Shown here one piece after another: positions 6,857 through 14,884 of a stretch of DNA of 50,206 nucleotides; within the stretch, counting starts at the first letter, position 1, and each line of letters starts with the position of its first letter. The stretch is from NCBI GenBank assembly GCA_947632085.1, contig CANRNY010000016.1, forward strand, positions 1 to 50,206, given 5' to 3'. Under the pieces are notes generated by a model. It was given only the letters and a program-made list of their open reading frames with translations, did no database searches and was not told the DNA's origin. The translations under genes were made by a program, and so were the position numbers. Source of the DNA: an uncultured Bacilli bacterium (GTDB lineage Bacteria > Bacillota_I > Bacilli_A > RF39 > UBA660).

Positions 6857-7843
6857 TTATTCACTTAAAGATGATATTAGTTCATCTTTTTTCATTGTTG
6901 AGTATCCTTTGATACCTGATGCTTTAGCCATTGCTTTTAATTCAGTTAAAGTTTTAGAACTTAAGTCTTCATTTTCTTCTGTTTCAGTAACTTCTTCTGC
7001 TTCTTCTACTTCTTCAGTTGTTTCTTCTACTGGAACTGATTCTTCAACTTTAGGTTCTTCGACTTTAGCTTTTTCTTCTTTATCTACTTCTGCCATTACA
7101 TCTTCCATTTTTTCAGCTTTTTTAGCTTTTTTATCGTCTTCTGTTACGTAGTCGATAATTTCACCGCCATTAGCTTCAGCAATAGCATTTCCTAATACTC
7201 CTAAAACGACTTTAACAGCTCTTACAGCATCATCGTTACCTGGAATAACATAATCTACATCATCTGGATCACAGTTTGTATCTACAATACCAAAAATAGG
7301 TATATTTAATTTTCTTGCTTCTCTTATAGCATTGATTTCCTTTTTAGGATCAACGATAATTAAGGCTTGTGGTAATTTATCCATTGCACGAATACCACAT
7401 AATAATCTGTTTAATTTTTCATATTCTTTTTTAAGATTGATAACTTCTTTTTTAGGTAAAACATCAAAAGTACCATCTTTTTCCATATTTTCGATTTCTT
7501 CTAGACGTTTTACTCTACTTCTGATAGTACGGAAGTTAGTTAATGTACCTCCTAACCATCTTTCAGTTACATAATATGAATTTGTCCTTTCGGCATTTTC
7601 TCTAGCAGCTTCGCTAGCTTGTTTTTTTGTTCCTACGAATAGGAATGTTCCGCCATTTGCAGCAATTTTATTAATTTCTGCATATGCTTCTTCGATTTTT
7701 GCTAATGTTTTTTGCAAATCGATAATATAAATGTCATCTCTAGTTGTAAAAATGTACTCTTTCATTTTTGGATTCCATCTTTTTGTTTGGTGTCCAAAAT
7801 GAACTCCAGCTTCTAATAAATAACTTAAAGAAACTACGGCCAT
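6857..7843 (-). CDS. rpsB: Ribosomal protein S2 with C-terminal acidic linker and Rho-N/SAP-like domain
   Basis: 328 residues, about 80 longer than B. subtilis S2. Residues 1 to about 230 are ordinary S2: [65 protein letters not shown]. These bind 16S rRNA helices on the back of the 30S head-body junction. From about 235 to 290 there is a low-complexity acidic stretch rich in Glu, Val and Lys. The last 38 residues ([28 protein letters not shown]) match the Rho N-terminal / SAP-like helix-turn-helix fold, a nucleic-acid-binding motif. ATG 7843 follows AAGGAGGG. A likely promoter and a structured leader lie upstream. The extension is seen directly; its function is unknown. Confidence 0.96.
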   Translation of the reverse strand: MAVVSLSYLLEAGVHFGHQTKRWNPKMKEYIFTTRDDIYIIDLQKTLAKIEEAYAEINKIAANGGTFLFVGTKKQASEAARENAERTNSYYVTERWLGGTLTNFRTIRSRVKRLEEIENMEKDGTFDVLPKKEVINLKKEYEKLNRLLCGIRAMDKLPQALIIVDPKKEINAIREARKLNIPIFGIVDTNCDPDDVDYVIPGNDDAVRAVKVVLGVLGNAIAEANGGEIIDYVTEDDKKAKKAEKMEDVMAEVDKEEKAKVEEPKVEESVPVEETTEEVEEAEEVTETEENEDLSSKTLTELKAMAKASGIKGYSTMKKDELISSLSE

Positions 7844-7954
7844 AAAAATTTCCCTCCTTCGTTTTTACTTCTGTCTATTTCTAAATATATTCACTTTTTT
7901 ATAAAAGCACTAGAATATAAAATTCATAGACATGTTTATTTGCTTTTTAAAGCC
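7844..7954 (-). promoter_or_regulatory. Structured 5' leader of rpsB
   Basis: From the predicted start near 7954 to the ATG there are about 110 bases of leader. It can fold as a small hairpin (GCTTT-AA-AAAGC) followed by a longer arm closed by TGTCTAT with ATAGACA and an inner ATATTC with GAATAT. S2 is known to autoregulate through rpsB leaders in several bacteria. Whether this leader binds S2 is inference. Confidence 0.4.
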
Positions 7955-7960
7955 GGTAAT

Positions 7961-7989
7961 ATTGTATCAAAAAAAAGTACTTATAACAA
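7961..7989 (-). promoter_or_regulatory. Promoter of rpsB-tsf, embedded in the upstream terminator
   Basis: On the minus strand TTGTTA (7984-7989), 17 bases, TACAAT (7961-7966). The -35 lies in the loop and 3' arm of the hairpin at 7974-7996. Confidence 0.6.
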
Positions 7990-7996
7990 GTACTTT
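7974..7996 (-). terminator. Terminator after the 8008-8721 gene
   Basis: AAAGTACTT pairs with AAGTACTTT (7974-7982 / 7988-7996) around a 5-base loop. T runs occur on both sides. Confidence 0.85.
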
Positions 7997-8007
7997 TTTA
8001 ATCTTTT

Positions 8008-8721
8008 TTATTCTTTTGGAGCTAATCTAAATGTTGCACTACATTCATGATTTTTATTAAGAACTGCTCCATCTGGAACATCAACGATTAAGACAGAAGA
8101 TAAAATATCAGTAAATGGTTTAGTTTGAATTTCATCAACAGTTATTTGAACATCATTTAAACCTGGAATTGTTATATTAGAATAGTCGTCTTGTTTTTCA
8201 ACTACTTTAGTAAATGATGTATTAATAACACGATATGCACATTCACCATCTAGTTCATAACCTTCAGGAGCCATATATATTTTGGTACCGTTTACTTCTA
8301 CGCAATCAGCTTTAATGCCTTCAGTATAAGTTCCAGTAACATTTAAAACGGCGATTTCACGACCATCTGAAGTATAATACTCATCTAATACTTCACAATA
8401 TTTAATATTGTTTTTGGTAATAGCGTTATATAATTTTTCACCATCACAATAACTTAAATCATATGCTTGATTAACAGTAACAGTTTGTGGTAGTGATAAA
8501 AAGCCAGTATCGGTATCAGTATATTCACTTACTAAGCTTTTAGCACGCACAGTTTCGCTATTCATATATTTAACTGTTCCAGTAATACCACCAATTACTA
8601 ACCCACCGATTAAGACAAGAGCAGCAATGGTTTTACCAGATTTTTTAGCACCAGTTTTCTTTTCGATATTATCTTCTTTTGGAATGTGTTTATCTTCTGT
8701 AGCAAGATGTTTATTACTCAT
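8008..8721 (-). CDS. Membrane-anchored extracytoplasmic protein, hypothetical
   Basis: 237 residues of unknown function. The N-terminal 30 residues are charged and cytoplasmic, followed by one Gly-rich membrane span (about 31-51, IAALVLIGGLVIGGITG) and an outside domain of about 185 residues. That domain has five Cys (SYCDGEK, KYCEVLD, ADCVEV, GECAYR, HECSAT), which could form disulphides. The order of short beta-strand-like segments suggests a beta-sandwich, but I recognise no family. It stands alone with its own strong promoter (8805-8833) and terminator. ATG 8721 follows a GGGGGAAAG site. Confidence 0.75.
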   Translation of the reverse strand: MSNKHLATEDKHIPKEDNIEKKTGAKKSGKTIAALVLIGGLVIGGITGTVKYMNSETVRAKSLVSEYTDTDTGFLSLPQTVTVNQAYDLSYCDGEKLYNAITKNNIKYCEVLDEYYTSDGREIAVLNVTGTYTEGIKADCVEVNGTKIYMAPEGYELDGECAYRVINTSFTKVVEKQDDYSNITIPGLNDVQITVDEIQTKPFTDILSSVLIVDVPDGAVLNKNHECSATFRLAPKE

Positions 8722-8804
8722 TTTTTTCTTTCCCCCATAATTAAAGTTACTTTTTTGAATACTTAGTCAAACAAAAAAAGCGGTTCAAATTCATAACAAG
8801 ATGA

Positions 8805-8833
8805 ATTGTACACCAACTTTAGGATTTCGTCAA
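8805..8833 (-). promoter_or_regulatory. Promoter of the 8008-8721 gene
   Basis: On the minus strand TTGACG (8828-8833), 17 bases, TACAAT (8805-8810), near consensus. The leader is about 75 bases. Confidence 0.8.
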
Positions 8834-8842
8834 TTTTAGCTA

Positions 8843-9535
8843 TTATTTATAAACTAATATTTCAATAATATAACCACCCTTTTTAGTTATCTTTTTAATA
8901 CCATTATATTTATACTTACCATATTTTTTAATGCTAAAGATATCGCCTAATTCAACTATTTTTGTCGGTTTTAGATTATCGTTATAGTTTAAATTAACTT
9001 CTTTATTGGTAAATTTAGATAAAACTTTATTACGGCTTTCATTAGTTATAGTACTAACAATATTATCGATTCGTAAAGATGAGACAATATATTCTTTAGG
9101 TTCGTAAGATAAACTAAATTGTTCTTTAAGATTAATATCGACTTCTGTTAAAGTTATTTTATTATTTTTAATACTAGTTAAATTGTTTTTAAAATAAGTA
9201 TCTAGATGTGGTAATAAGAAGAAATAGTAGTCTTTTTGATACTTAATTATATCGCCGAAGGTATCATCTTTAATACCTAATGAGTAGATAGTTCCTAAAA
9301 TATCACGATGCGTTAAATTAGTAGAATTATTTATTTTATATAGCTTTATAGGTGGTATATCGTCTTTAAAAACAATTACTTTACTACATTCGGGATATAA
9401 TTCATAGATATGATATTCATTTTTTGGTAAACGTCCTTTTAATGCCATTAATTCTTTTCTAGTTAAGAAGTTAGTATAACCGTGATTATAAAAGGCATCG
9501 ACAATCTTTTCAATATTATAATTATTAGTCTTCAT
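8843..9535 (-). CDS. ylmH: YlmH-type S4-domain RNA-binding protein
   Basis: 230 residues (B. subtilis YlmH has 257). The C-terminal part from about 150 is an S4 domain: VSSLRIDNIVSTITNESRNKVLSKFTNKEVNLNY-type order, then VELGDIFSIKKYGKYKY. The N-terminal half has the YlmH pattern FLTRKELMALKGRLP (usual FLdprEq.il..l) and an RDILGTIYSLGIKDDTFGDI segment (usual rDiLGallgLGikRekiGDI). YlmH is a paralogue of RqcP and binds 50S subunits carrying peptidyl-tRNA; in Gram-positives the gene usually sits in the division cluster after ftsZ/sepF. Here it overlaps the upstream membrane protein gene by 11 bases, implying cotranscription. No ftsZ or divIVA is nearby. Confidence 0.85.
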   Translation of the reverse strand: MKTNNYNIEKIVDAFYNHGYTNFLTRKELMALKGRLPKNEYHIYELYPECSKVIVFKDDIPPIKLYKINNSTNLTHRDILGTIYSLGIKDDTFGDIIKYQKDYYFFLLPHLDTYFKNNLTSIKNNKITLTEVDINLKEQFSLSYEPKEYIVSSLRIDNIVSTITNESRNKVLSKFTNKEVNLNYNDNLKPTKIVELGDIFSIKKYGKYKYNGIKKITKKGGYIIEILVYK

Positions 9536-10028
9536 TTTTTCTTTTAATAATTAATTTAATAATAAAATCATTTATTTTTTTAGCTATATAGACGATGACA
9601 AAGTTAAGGAAACTATAACCGAATAAAATATAATATGTAATTAAAATCTGATTAGTACAAATAAAATAGATAAGTGGAATTAGAAAGATAATAAGAATTA
9701 TAAGGATTGTACTTAAATCTTTTGTATCAATACGATAATCACTCTTATTTTTATCATAATAGGAATTAAAATATAAATATAAGTTAATGGCGGAGAATAA
9801 TAAAACTTCGACTAACCATATTTGATTAGCTTTATGATAGCTAGTTGTAAAGAAAATAAAGATTGCAATTAAGATTAAACTATCAAAGCGAAAAATATTA
9901 AAGAAGTTCTTCTTAAGCCATTCTTTATCTGTTTTAGTTGTATTAACTATTCTAATAGCATTTCTTGATAACTCTATACAATATAGTAACCAAGGAATAA
10001 ATGATAAATAATTTACAAATTTTTGCAT
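9525..10028 (-). CDS. Multi-pass membrane protein, hypothetical
   Basis: 167 residues of unknown function. The start is taken at ATG 10028, six bases after GAGGT; an ATG at 10034 overlaps that site. At least four hydrophobic spans are visible (about 47-63, 69-87, 107-126, 129-150), with a basic C-terminal tail (KLIIKRKNED). It overlaps ylmH by 11 bases and lies downstream of another small unknown gene. A TATAAT (10047-10052, minus strand) lies just upstream but has no good -35. YlmH neighbours in other Gram-positives include the YggT membrane protein, but the sequence does not show a YggT signature. Confidence 0.65.
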   Translation of the reverse strand: MQKFVNYLSFIPWLLYCIELSRNAIRIVNTTKTDKEWLKKNFFNIFRFDSLILIAIFIFFTTSYHKANQIWLVEVLLFSAINLYLYFNSYYDKNKSDYRIDTKDLSTILIILIIFLIPLIYFICTNQILITYYILFGYSFLNFVIVYIAKKINDFIIKLIIKRKNED

Positions 10029-10085
10029 AAACATACCTCATTTACCATTATACTATAAATTTAGAGATAAATAGAATAAAAAGAA

Positions 10086-10397
10086 TTATTTAACAATTAT
10101 TTTGCCATTATATTTAACTTTATAGTCATTTATTAAGTCATTTATTAAACTTTTATCATAATGAGTATCATTTAAAATATTTATTTCAATATTGATAATA
10201 TGATAAGAATCAATAATACGATATAACTTTTTTTGTAAATTATTTATTAAAGAAAGATTTAGACGATCTTCGATATTAATATATAATGTATTGTTAGTAT
10301 AAAACATTTCCATATAATCACCATTAGTAATATAACAAAATAAAATGTAAGAAACTAGAAGTTCGACAAAATATGTAAAAAGTTGTTTATTTCTCAT
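10086..10397 (-). CDS. Hypothetical 103-residue protein with N-terminal hydrophobic segment
   Basis: I do not recognise a family. Residues about 6-24 are hydrophobic and may be a membrane anchor. The rest (LYINIEDRLNLSLINNLQKKLYRI, then INIEINILND and GKIIVK) alternates beta and alpha segments, as in small Rossmann- or STAS-like folds. It is divergent from murT with only 43 bases between start codons and runs in the same direction as the two genes after it. No clear ribosome site precedes its ATG at 10397. Confidence 0.5.
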   Translation of the reverse strand: MRNKQLFTYFVELLVSYILFCYITNGDYMEMFYTNNTLYINIEDRLNLSLINNLQKKLYRIIDSYHIINIEINILNDTHYDKSLINDLINDYKVKYNGKIIVK

Positions 10398-10417
10398 TTA
10401 AATAGTTTATTTTTTGA

Positions 10418-10423
10418 TATAAT
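10418..10423 (+). promoter_or_regulatory. -10 element upstream of murT
   Basis: TATAAT lies 17 bases before the murT ATG. Transcription would start just ahead of the TTAGGTGG ribosome site, giving a very short leader. No -35 match is visible. Confidence 0.4.
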
Positions 10424-10440
10424 TTGATTAGGTGGTTTTT

Positions 10441-11790
10441 ATGCGTTTAACGTTAATGATAATTATTTGTCGTTTAATTACATTTATTTGTAAGTTATTT
10501 GGTCGTAATGGATCAGTGTATCCAGGATGGTTTATTCATGAAATATTAAGACAACAGAAAATATTAGAAAAAGTTAAGTATCCAAAATATGTTATTGCAA
10601 TAAGTGGTTCTTCAGGTAAGGGTTCAACTACAGAGTTAGTTAATCATATCTTAACTGATGCTGGTTATGATGTATGTTATAACAAAAACGGTAGTAATGG
10701 TATTTTAGCTGCAATGACTTTAATACTTAATAATTGTAATTTAAAGGGTGAATTTAAACATGATGTCTTACTTTTAGAATGTGATGAAAGACATTTAAAA
10801 AGAATATTTAGAAAGAATAAAGTTACCCATTTAGCTATTACTAATATTACAAGAGATCAACCACCACGTAATGGTGAACCTGATTTAGTATTTAATGATA
10901 TTATAAAAGTTGTATCACCAGAAACTAAATTAATTATTAATGCTGATGATCCATTAGTTAATAGAATGAGTTATTTATATAAAAATGATCGAGTTACTTA
11001 TGGAGTATCAAGAACAAATGATAGTTATACTAAGAATAATATTGAAGCAGTTGATTATGCGTATTGTCCTAAATGTAAAAGTAAATTAACTTATGATTAT
11101 TATCATTATGGACATATTGGTAGTTATCGTTGCAAAAAATGTGATTATAAACGTGGAATTGTCGATTATGAAGCTACTGATGTCGATTTTAATAAACATA
11201 GGATTAAAATTAATGGTAATGACATATATTTAAATAAAGATGTATTATATGCGGTTTATTATACAGTTGCGGCGTATGCAATATGTAGAAGTATTGGAGT
11301 TAGTGATGAAGTTATTATAAAGTCAATTAATGATGATAAAATAGCTTCTAAAAGAGCTAAAGTATTAAGTCTAGATGGACGAAGCTTAACAATGCTTGAA
11401 AGTAAGAATGAAAATAATTTAAGTTATTATCAATCAATAAGATTTATTAATAATCAAAAAGGTAAAAAGACAATTATCTTAGGATTTGATAATGTATCTA
11501 GAAGATATAAATTTAATGATGTATCTTGGCTTTGGGATGTTGATTTTGAATTATTAGATAGTAAGAACATTGATAAAATATTCTGTATTGGTAGATTTAG
11601 GTATGATGTTATAACAAGACTTTCTTTTGCTGGTATACCAAAAGATAAAGTTATATTAGTTGATGATTTAAATGAATTAATTAAATTAGTAAAGAAAGAT
11701 AGTGTTGGAGATATATATACAATGGTCTGTTTTGATATGACTGCTAATATTTTAAAATTAATTGAGGATGATGAAAATGAAAAAATTTAG
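10441..11790 (+). CDS. murT: Lipid II isoglutaminyl synthase, Mur ligase subunit MurT
   Basis: 449 residues (usual about 440). MurT is the ATP-using half of the MurT-GatD enzyme that amidates D-Glu of lipid II to D-isoglutamine. Start is ATG 10441, after TTAGGTGG; a GTG at 10432 is inside that site. The Mur ligase P-loop GSSGKGSTT is at about 56-64, LLECDERHLKRIF at about 115 and AITNITRDQPPRNGEPD at about 135. The MurT-specific zinc ribbon (CPKC at about 210 and CKKC some 20 residues later) is intact. The C-terminal domain (DUF1727) includes LGFDNVSRRYKFNDVSWLWDVDFE. gatD overlaps its 3' end by 14 bases, the normal pairing. Confidence 0.95.
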   Translation: MRLTLMIIICRLITFICKLFGRNGSVYPGWFIHEILRQQKILEKVKYPKYVIAISGSSGKGSTTELVNHILTDAGYDVCYNKNGSNGILAAMTLILNNCNLKGEFKHDVLLLECDERHLKRIFRKNKVTHLAITNITRDQPPRNGEPDLVFNDIIKVVSPETKLIINADDPLVNRMSYLYKNDRVTYGVSRTNDSYTKNNIEAVDYAYCPKCKSKLTYDYYHYGHIGSYRCKKCDYKRGIVDYEATDVDFNKHRIKINGNDIYLNKDVLYAVYYTVAAYAICRSIGVSDEVIIKSINDDKIASKRAKVLSLDGRSLTMLESKNENNLSYYQSIRFINNQKGKKTIILGFDNVSRRYKFNDVSWLWDVDFELLDSKNIDKIFCIGRFRYDVITRLSFAGIPKDKVILVDDLNELIKLVKKDSVGDIYTMVCFDMTANILKLIEDDENEKI

Positions 11791-12496
11791 AGTTGCTCAT
11801 TTGTACTATGATTTAATGAATTTATATGGTGAAAATGGTAATATTAGATTTTTAAAAAAGAAGTTAGATGAACAAGGTATTGATAGTGAAATATACTTTT
11901 TAAGTTTAGAAGATAAAATTGATTTTGATAAATATGATTTTTATTATATTGGAATGGGAAGTTTAGAAAATCAAGAAATTGTTTTAAATAATTTAATAAA
12001 ATATAAAGATAAAGTTATTGAAGCGATTAATAAAGATAAATTCTTCTTAGTTACAGGTAATGCGATTGATTTGTTTGGAATGACTTTAACTAAGGGTTCA
12101 GGCAAAGTTTTAAAAGGTTTAGAAGCATTTAACTATGAAGCTTTAGAAGAAGAATTTAGAATAGTTGGACCACAATATTATGAAACTGATTTAATACCAC
12201 AGAAAATAATTGGTTTTCAAAATCGTAATAGTTTAATTAAAAATGCTAATGAAAGTATGTTTAGAGTAATTGATGGGACAGGATTTAATCCTAAAGAAAA
12301 AGTGGAAGGTATTCACTATAATAATTTTTATGGAACTTATTTAATTGGTCCCCTACTTGTAAGAAATCCTTATTTTTGTGATTACTTAGTTAAAGAAATA
12401 TGTAATTATATGAATATAGAATATAAAAAAGTAAAAACTAATAATTACGCATATAAAGCTTACGAAGAATATATTAAAAACTTTTATACAAAATAA
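11777..12496 (+). CDS. gatD: GatD-like subunit lacking glutaminase catalytic residues
   Basis: 239 residues, aligned end to end with GatD (S. aureus 243 aa), the class I glutamine amidotransferase that feeds ammonia to MurT. Conserved parts are NLYGENGNI near the start, IGMGSLENQE (usual IGGGxDxEQ), GIHYNNFYGTYL and GPLLVRNP near residue 190. The nucleophile motif, normally ICGGYQ with Cys94, reads VTGNAIDLFG here with Thr at residue 93. The catalytic His of GTYLHGP is Ile (GTYLIGP). The only two Cys are near the C-terminus. So the glutaminase should be dead while the fold and the MurT partner gene are kept. ATG 11777 is chosen because GAGG is 9 bases upstream. Ends at a bidirectional terminator. 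Confidence 0.9.
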   Translation: MKKFRVAHLYYDLMNLYGENGNIRFLKKKLDEQGIDSEIYFLSLEDKIDFDKYDFYYIGMGSLENQEIVLNNLIKYKDKVIEAINKDKFFLVTGNAIDLFGMTLTKGSGKVLKGLEAFNYEALEEEFRIVGPQYYETDLIPQKIIGFQNRNSLIKNANESMFRVIDGTGFNPKEKVEGIHYNNFYGTYLIGPLLVRNPYFCDYLVKEICNYMNIEYKKVKTNNYAYKAYEEYIKNFYTK

Positions 12497-12521
12497 AATA
12501 CTGAATTAATTTTCAGTATTT
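12496..12521. terminator. Bidirectional terminator between gatD and queH
   Basis: AAATACTGAA pairs with TTCAGTATTT around a 6-base loop, with T-rich sequence on both strands. The stem overlaps the stop codons of both convergent genes. Confidence 0.88.
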
Positions 12522-13144
12522 TTTCTTTGTTTTTCTCTTTCACGTTCTTCTTTAGAATAAATACAACCACAATAATCTTGACGATATAAGTTATATTGTT
12601 TAGCTAATTGGATACTGTGCAAATAGCCATTTTGTTTTTTAAAATCAGAATAAAGATATTTAATACCATATTTAGCACTTAATGAAGAACCTATTTCATT
12701 TAGAATCTTACTATCTTTATAAGGACTTACAGTAAGAGTTGTACCAAAATAATCATAGTTTAATTCTTTGGCTTTTTTAGCAGTCTTATCTAGACGCAAA
12801 TAATAACATTTATGACAACGAGGACTTCTCTCCCCTAAATGTTCTAAGCCTTTAATAGCATCGTGATATAGATTGTTATCGTAATCACAATCAATAAAAT
12901 CTAATTTATTTTGCGAAGGATATTCTTTAATAAAACGAATTTCTTCTTGTTTTCTTTTTTCATATTCGGCTTCAGGTTCAATATTAGGATTATAATAGAA
13001 AATAGTTATATCAAAATAAGGAGATAAAGTTGTAATAACATGAGTTGAACATGGAGCACAACAACTATGTAATAAGATATGAGGAATAAGACCATCTTTT
13101 TGATTTTGAGCGATTATCTTTTCCATTTCTTTTTGATAATTCAT
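12506..13144 (-). CDS. queH: Epoxyqueuosine reductase QueH
   Basis: 212 residues. QueH carries out the last step of queuosine synthesis, reducing epoxyqueuosine in the tRNA wobble position. The signature Cys pairs are all present: LHSCCAPCSTHV near residue 27, RSPRCHKCYYLRL near 105-118 and YCGCIYS near 195, which hold a 4Fe-4S cluster and an extra metal site. TLTVSPYKDSKILNEIG is the family core helix. ATG 13144 follows GGAG within the last codons of divIB, 1 base after its stop, so it is translationally linked to the cell-wall operon. No other queuosine gene is in the window, in keeping with salvage or scattered genes. Confidence 0.94.
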   Translation of the reverse strand: MNYQKEMEKIIAQNQKDGLIPHILLHSCCAPCSTHVITTLSPYFDITIFYYNPNIEPEAEYEKRKQEEIRFIKEYPSQNKLDFIDCDYDNNLYHDAIKGLEHLGERSPRCHKCYYLRLDKTAKKAKELNYDYFGTTLTVSPYKDSKILNEIGSSLSAKYGIKYLYSDFKKQNGYLHSIQLAKQYNLYRQDYCGCIYSKEEREREKQRKNTEN

Positions 13145-13145
13145 C

Positions 13146-13982
13146 TTACTCCTGCTCTTCTTTCTTATCTTTATCTTTTTCTTCTTTTTCCTTATTTTCT
13201 TCAGCCGCTTTTTCTTCAGCTTCCTTAGCTTCTTTAGCTATCGTATCATAACTTTTATAATATATATTATCTTCAGTTATAGTATCTAAATATAAAATAC
13301 CTTTTTCTTTATCCATACCTAGAGAAGCATATATTTCATTATATTTATTTAAATTTTTAATATTAACTGTATCGATAATAACAGTATTACCATCATTCAT
13401 TTTTAAAGTAAAACGATTATTATCAATTATTGTACCATCAGCAGCTTTATAAGGATTATACTCAAGTTCATTTATCATTTTTATAATATCGTAATTAACT
13501 TTATTTAAACCTTTTAATAAAGAATCAAAGACAGTATCAGGGGTAAAATTGATAAGAACGGGATAACCATAATATTCATTATTAAGATCATCAATAGATT
13601 TACCACTAGTAGTTATATATTTATTATTATATTTATAATAGAATAGGATTTTAGATTCTGTAATATCAATTCTTACTTTACCTAGTAAATCTCTTTTAAT
13701 AGAGACTTTTTCGATAATAGGATTTTGTTCTAGTAAAGTACTTTCAGCTTTTTTAACTTTTAACTTAGACATTGAAGGATAATCTTTTATCTCAAGCGTC
13801 TCAATTATTTTAACATCGGGAATTACTTCATTACCAGTTATGTATATGTTTTTAATGTGATAGTTTTTTAAATAGATAATAGATACAACAATAAGACAAA
13901 CAAAAGCAGACAACTTTAATAAGAATTTAACTCTAAGTCGTCTTCTTTTATGTGGTTTTGGTTGTTGTACCTTTTTATCCAT
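13146..13982 (-). CDS. divIB: Cell-division protein FtsQ/DivIB
   Basis: 278 residues. Start is ATG 13982 (MDKKVQQPK), after GGGAGTAATAATA, 5 bases from the murB stop. A basic cytoplasmic tail (KPHKRRRLRVK) is followed by one membrane span (about 25-42) and a POTRA domain beginning YHIKNIYITGNEVI. A beta domain follows (IEKVSIKRDLLGKVRIDITE, then GILYLDT). The C-terminus is a long Lys/Glu tail (KEAEEKAAEENKEKEEKDK) of about 35 residues. DivIB with DivIC and FtsL bridges the septal peptidoglycan synthase to the divisome. The order murG-murB-divIB is that of Bacillus. Confidence 0.92.
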   Translation of the reverse strand: MDKKVQQPKPHKRRRLRVKFLLKLSAFVCLIVVSIIYLKNYHIKNIYITGNEVIPDVKIIETLEIKDYPSMSKLKVKKAESTLLEQNPIIEKVSIKRDLLGKVRIDITESKILFYYKYNNKYITTSGKSIDDLNNEYYGYPVLINFTPDTVFDSLLKGLNKVNYDIIKMINELEYNPYKAADGTIIDNNRFTLKMNDGNTVIIDTVNIKNLNKYNEIYASLGMDKEKGILYLDTITEDNIYYKSYDTIAKEAKEAEEKAAEENKEKEEKDKDKKEEQE

Positions 13983-13987
13983 TATTA

Positions 13988-14884
13988 TTACTCCCAATCT
14001 ATAAATTCTTGTTCAATTAGTAAATCAACTTTAGTTTTTTCTAATACAGTATCGTGGACATAGTTAATTAGTTTGTAGACATCAGTACTGGTTGCTTCAC
14101 CTTTATTAATGATAAAGTTAGCATGTTTTTCTGAGACTTCAGCGCCCCCTATTTTATAGCCTTTTAAACCTGATGATTCAATTAAACGACCAGCGAAGTC
14201 ACCTTCAGGATTACGGAAGACAGAACCAGCTGAGGCATATTCTAAGGGTTGAGTTTCGACTCTTCTTTTACGACGTTCTTCAATTAATTGTAACGAACTT
14301 TCTTTATCACCTTTTTTTAAGAAAAACTTAGCAGCAACAATAATATACTTTTTATCTTCTTTAAACATTGTTGTACGATAACCATAAGTTATATTTTCGT
14401 TTTCTAGCGTTTCTAATTCTAAATCTTCATTAATAACAGTTACTGAAGTAACATAGTCCATAAGACATGAGTTATATGCGCCAGCATTACCATATATAGC
14501 ACCACCAATAGTACCAGGAATACCAGCAGCGAATTCTAAGCCAGTTAAAGAGTGTTCAACACTTTCTTTAGCTAGAGTTGGTAACATAACGCCGGCTTCA
14601 GCGTAAGCCATTTGTTTATCAGCTTCAATCTTAAACCCATTTAAGTTATTAAGACGAATTACAACACCATCATATTCACGATCATTTAAAACAATATTAG
14701 AGCCGTTACCAAGAATAAAATATTTAGTATTATTACTTTTTAATAGCTTTAAGATATTTATTAAATCTTGGATAGAATTAGGAGATACTAAGTATCTAGC
14801 TGTTCCTCCAATATGATATGTATTTAAATTTTTTAAGGTAGCATGTTCTTCAACAGTACCATATTTTATTAATTCTTCGATCAT
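13988..14884 (-). CDS. murB: UDP-N-acetylenolpyruvoylglucosamine reductase
   Basis: 298 residues. MurB makes UDP-MurNAc from the enolpyruvyl precursor with NADPH and FAD. The FAD-binding part has NTYHIGGTARYLV, LGNGSNIVLND and EFAAGIPGTIGGAIYGNAGAY. The catalytic part has ITYGYRTTMF, the active-site Ser in YASAGSVFRNP and the closing GLIESSGLKG-type segment (RLIESSGLKGYKIGGAEVSEKHANF). The missing Tyr insert makes it a type IIa-like MurB, typical of Gram-positives. It overlaps murG by 4 bases (ATGA), the mark of translational coupling. Confidence 0.97.
   Translation of the reverse strand: MIEELIKYGTVEEHATLKNLNTYHIGGTARYLVSPNSIQDLINILKLLKSNNTKYFILGNGSNIVLNDREYDGVVIRLNNLNGFKIEADKQMAYAEAGVMLPTLAKESVEHSLTGLEFAAGIPGTIGGAIYGNAGAYNSCLMDYVTSVTVINEDLELETLENENITYGYRTTMFKEDKKYIIVAAKFFLKKGDKESSLQLIEERRKRRVETQPLEYASAGSVFRNPEGDFAGRLIESSGLKGYKIGGAEVSEKHANFIINKGEATSTDVYKLINYVHDTVLEKTKVDLLIEQEFIDWE

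Noticed and set aside
6055-6912. Long plus-strand frame opposite tsf (285 codons)
   Set aside because: It is the mirror of the tsf codon pattern, Ser/Ile/Leu-rich, and has no ribosome site. tsf on the minus strand is certain.
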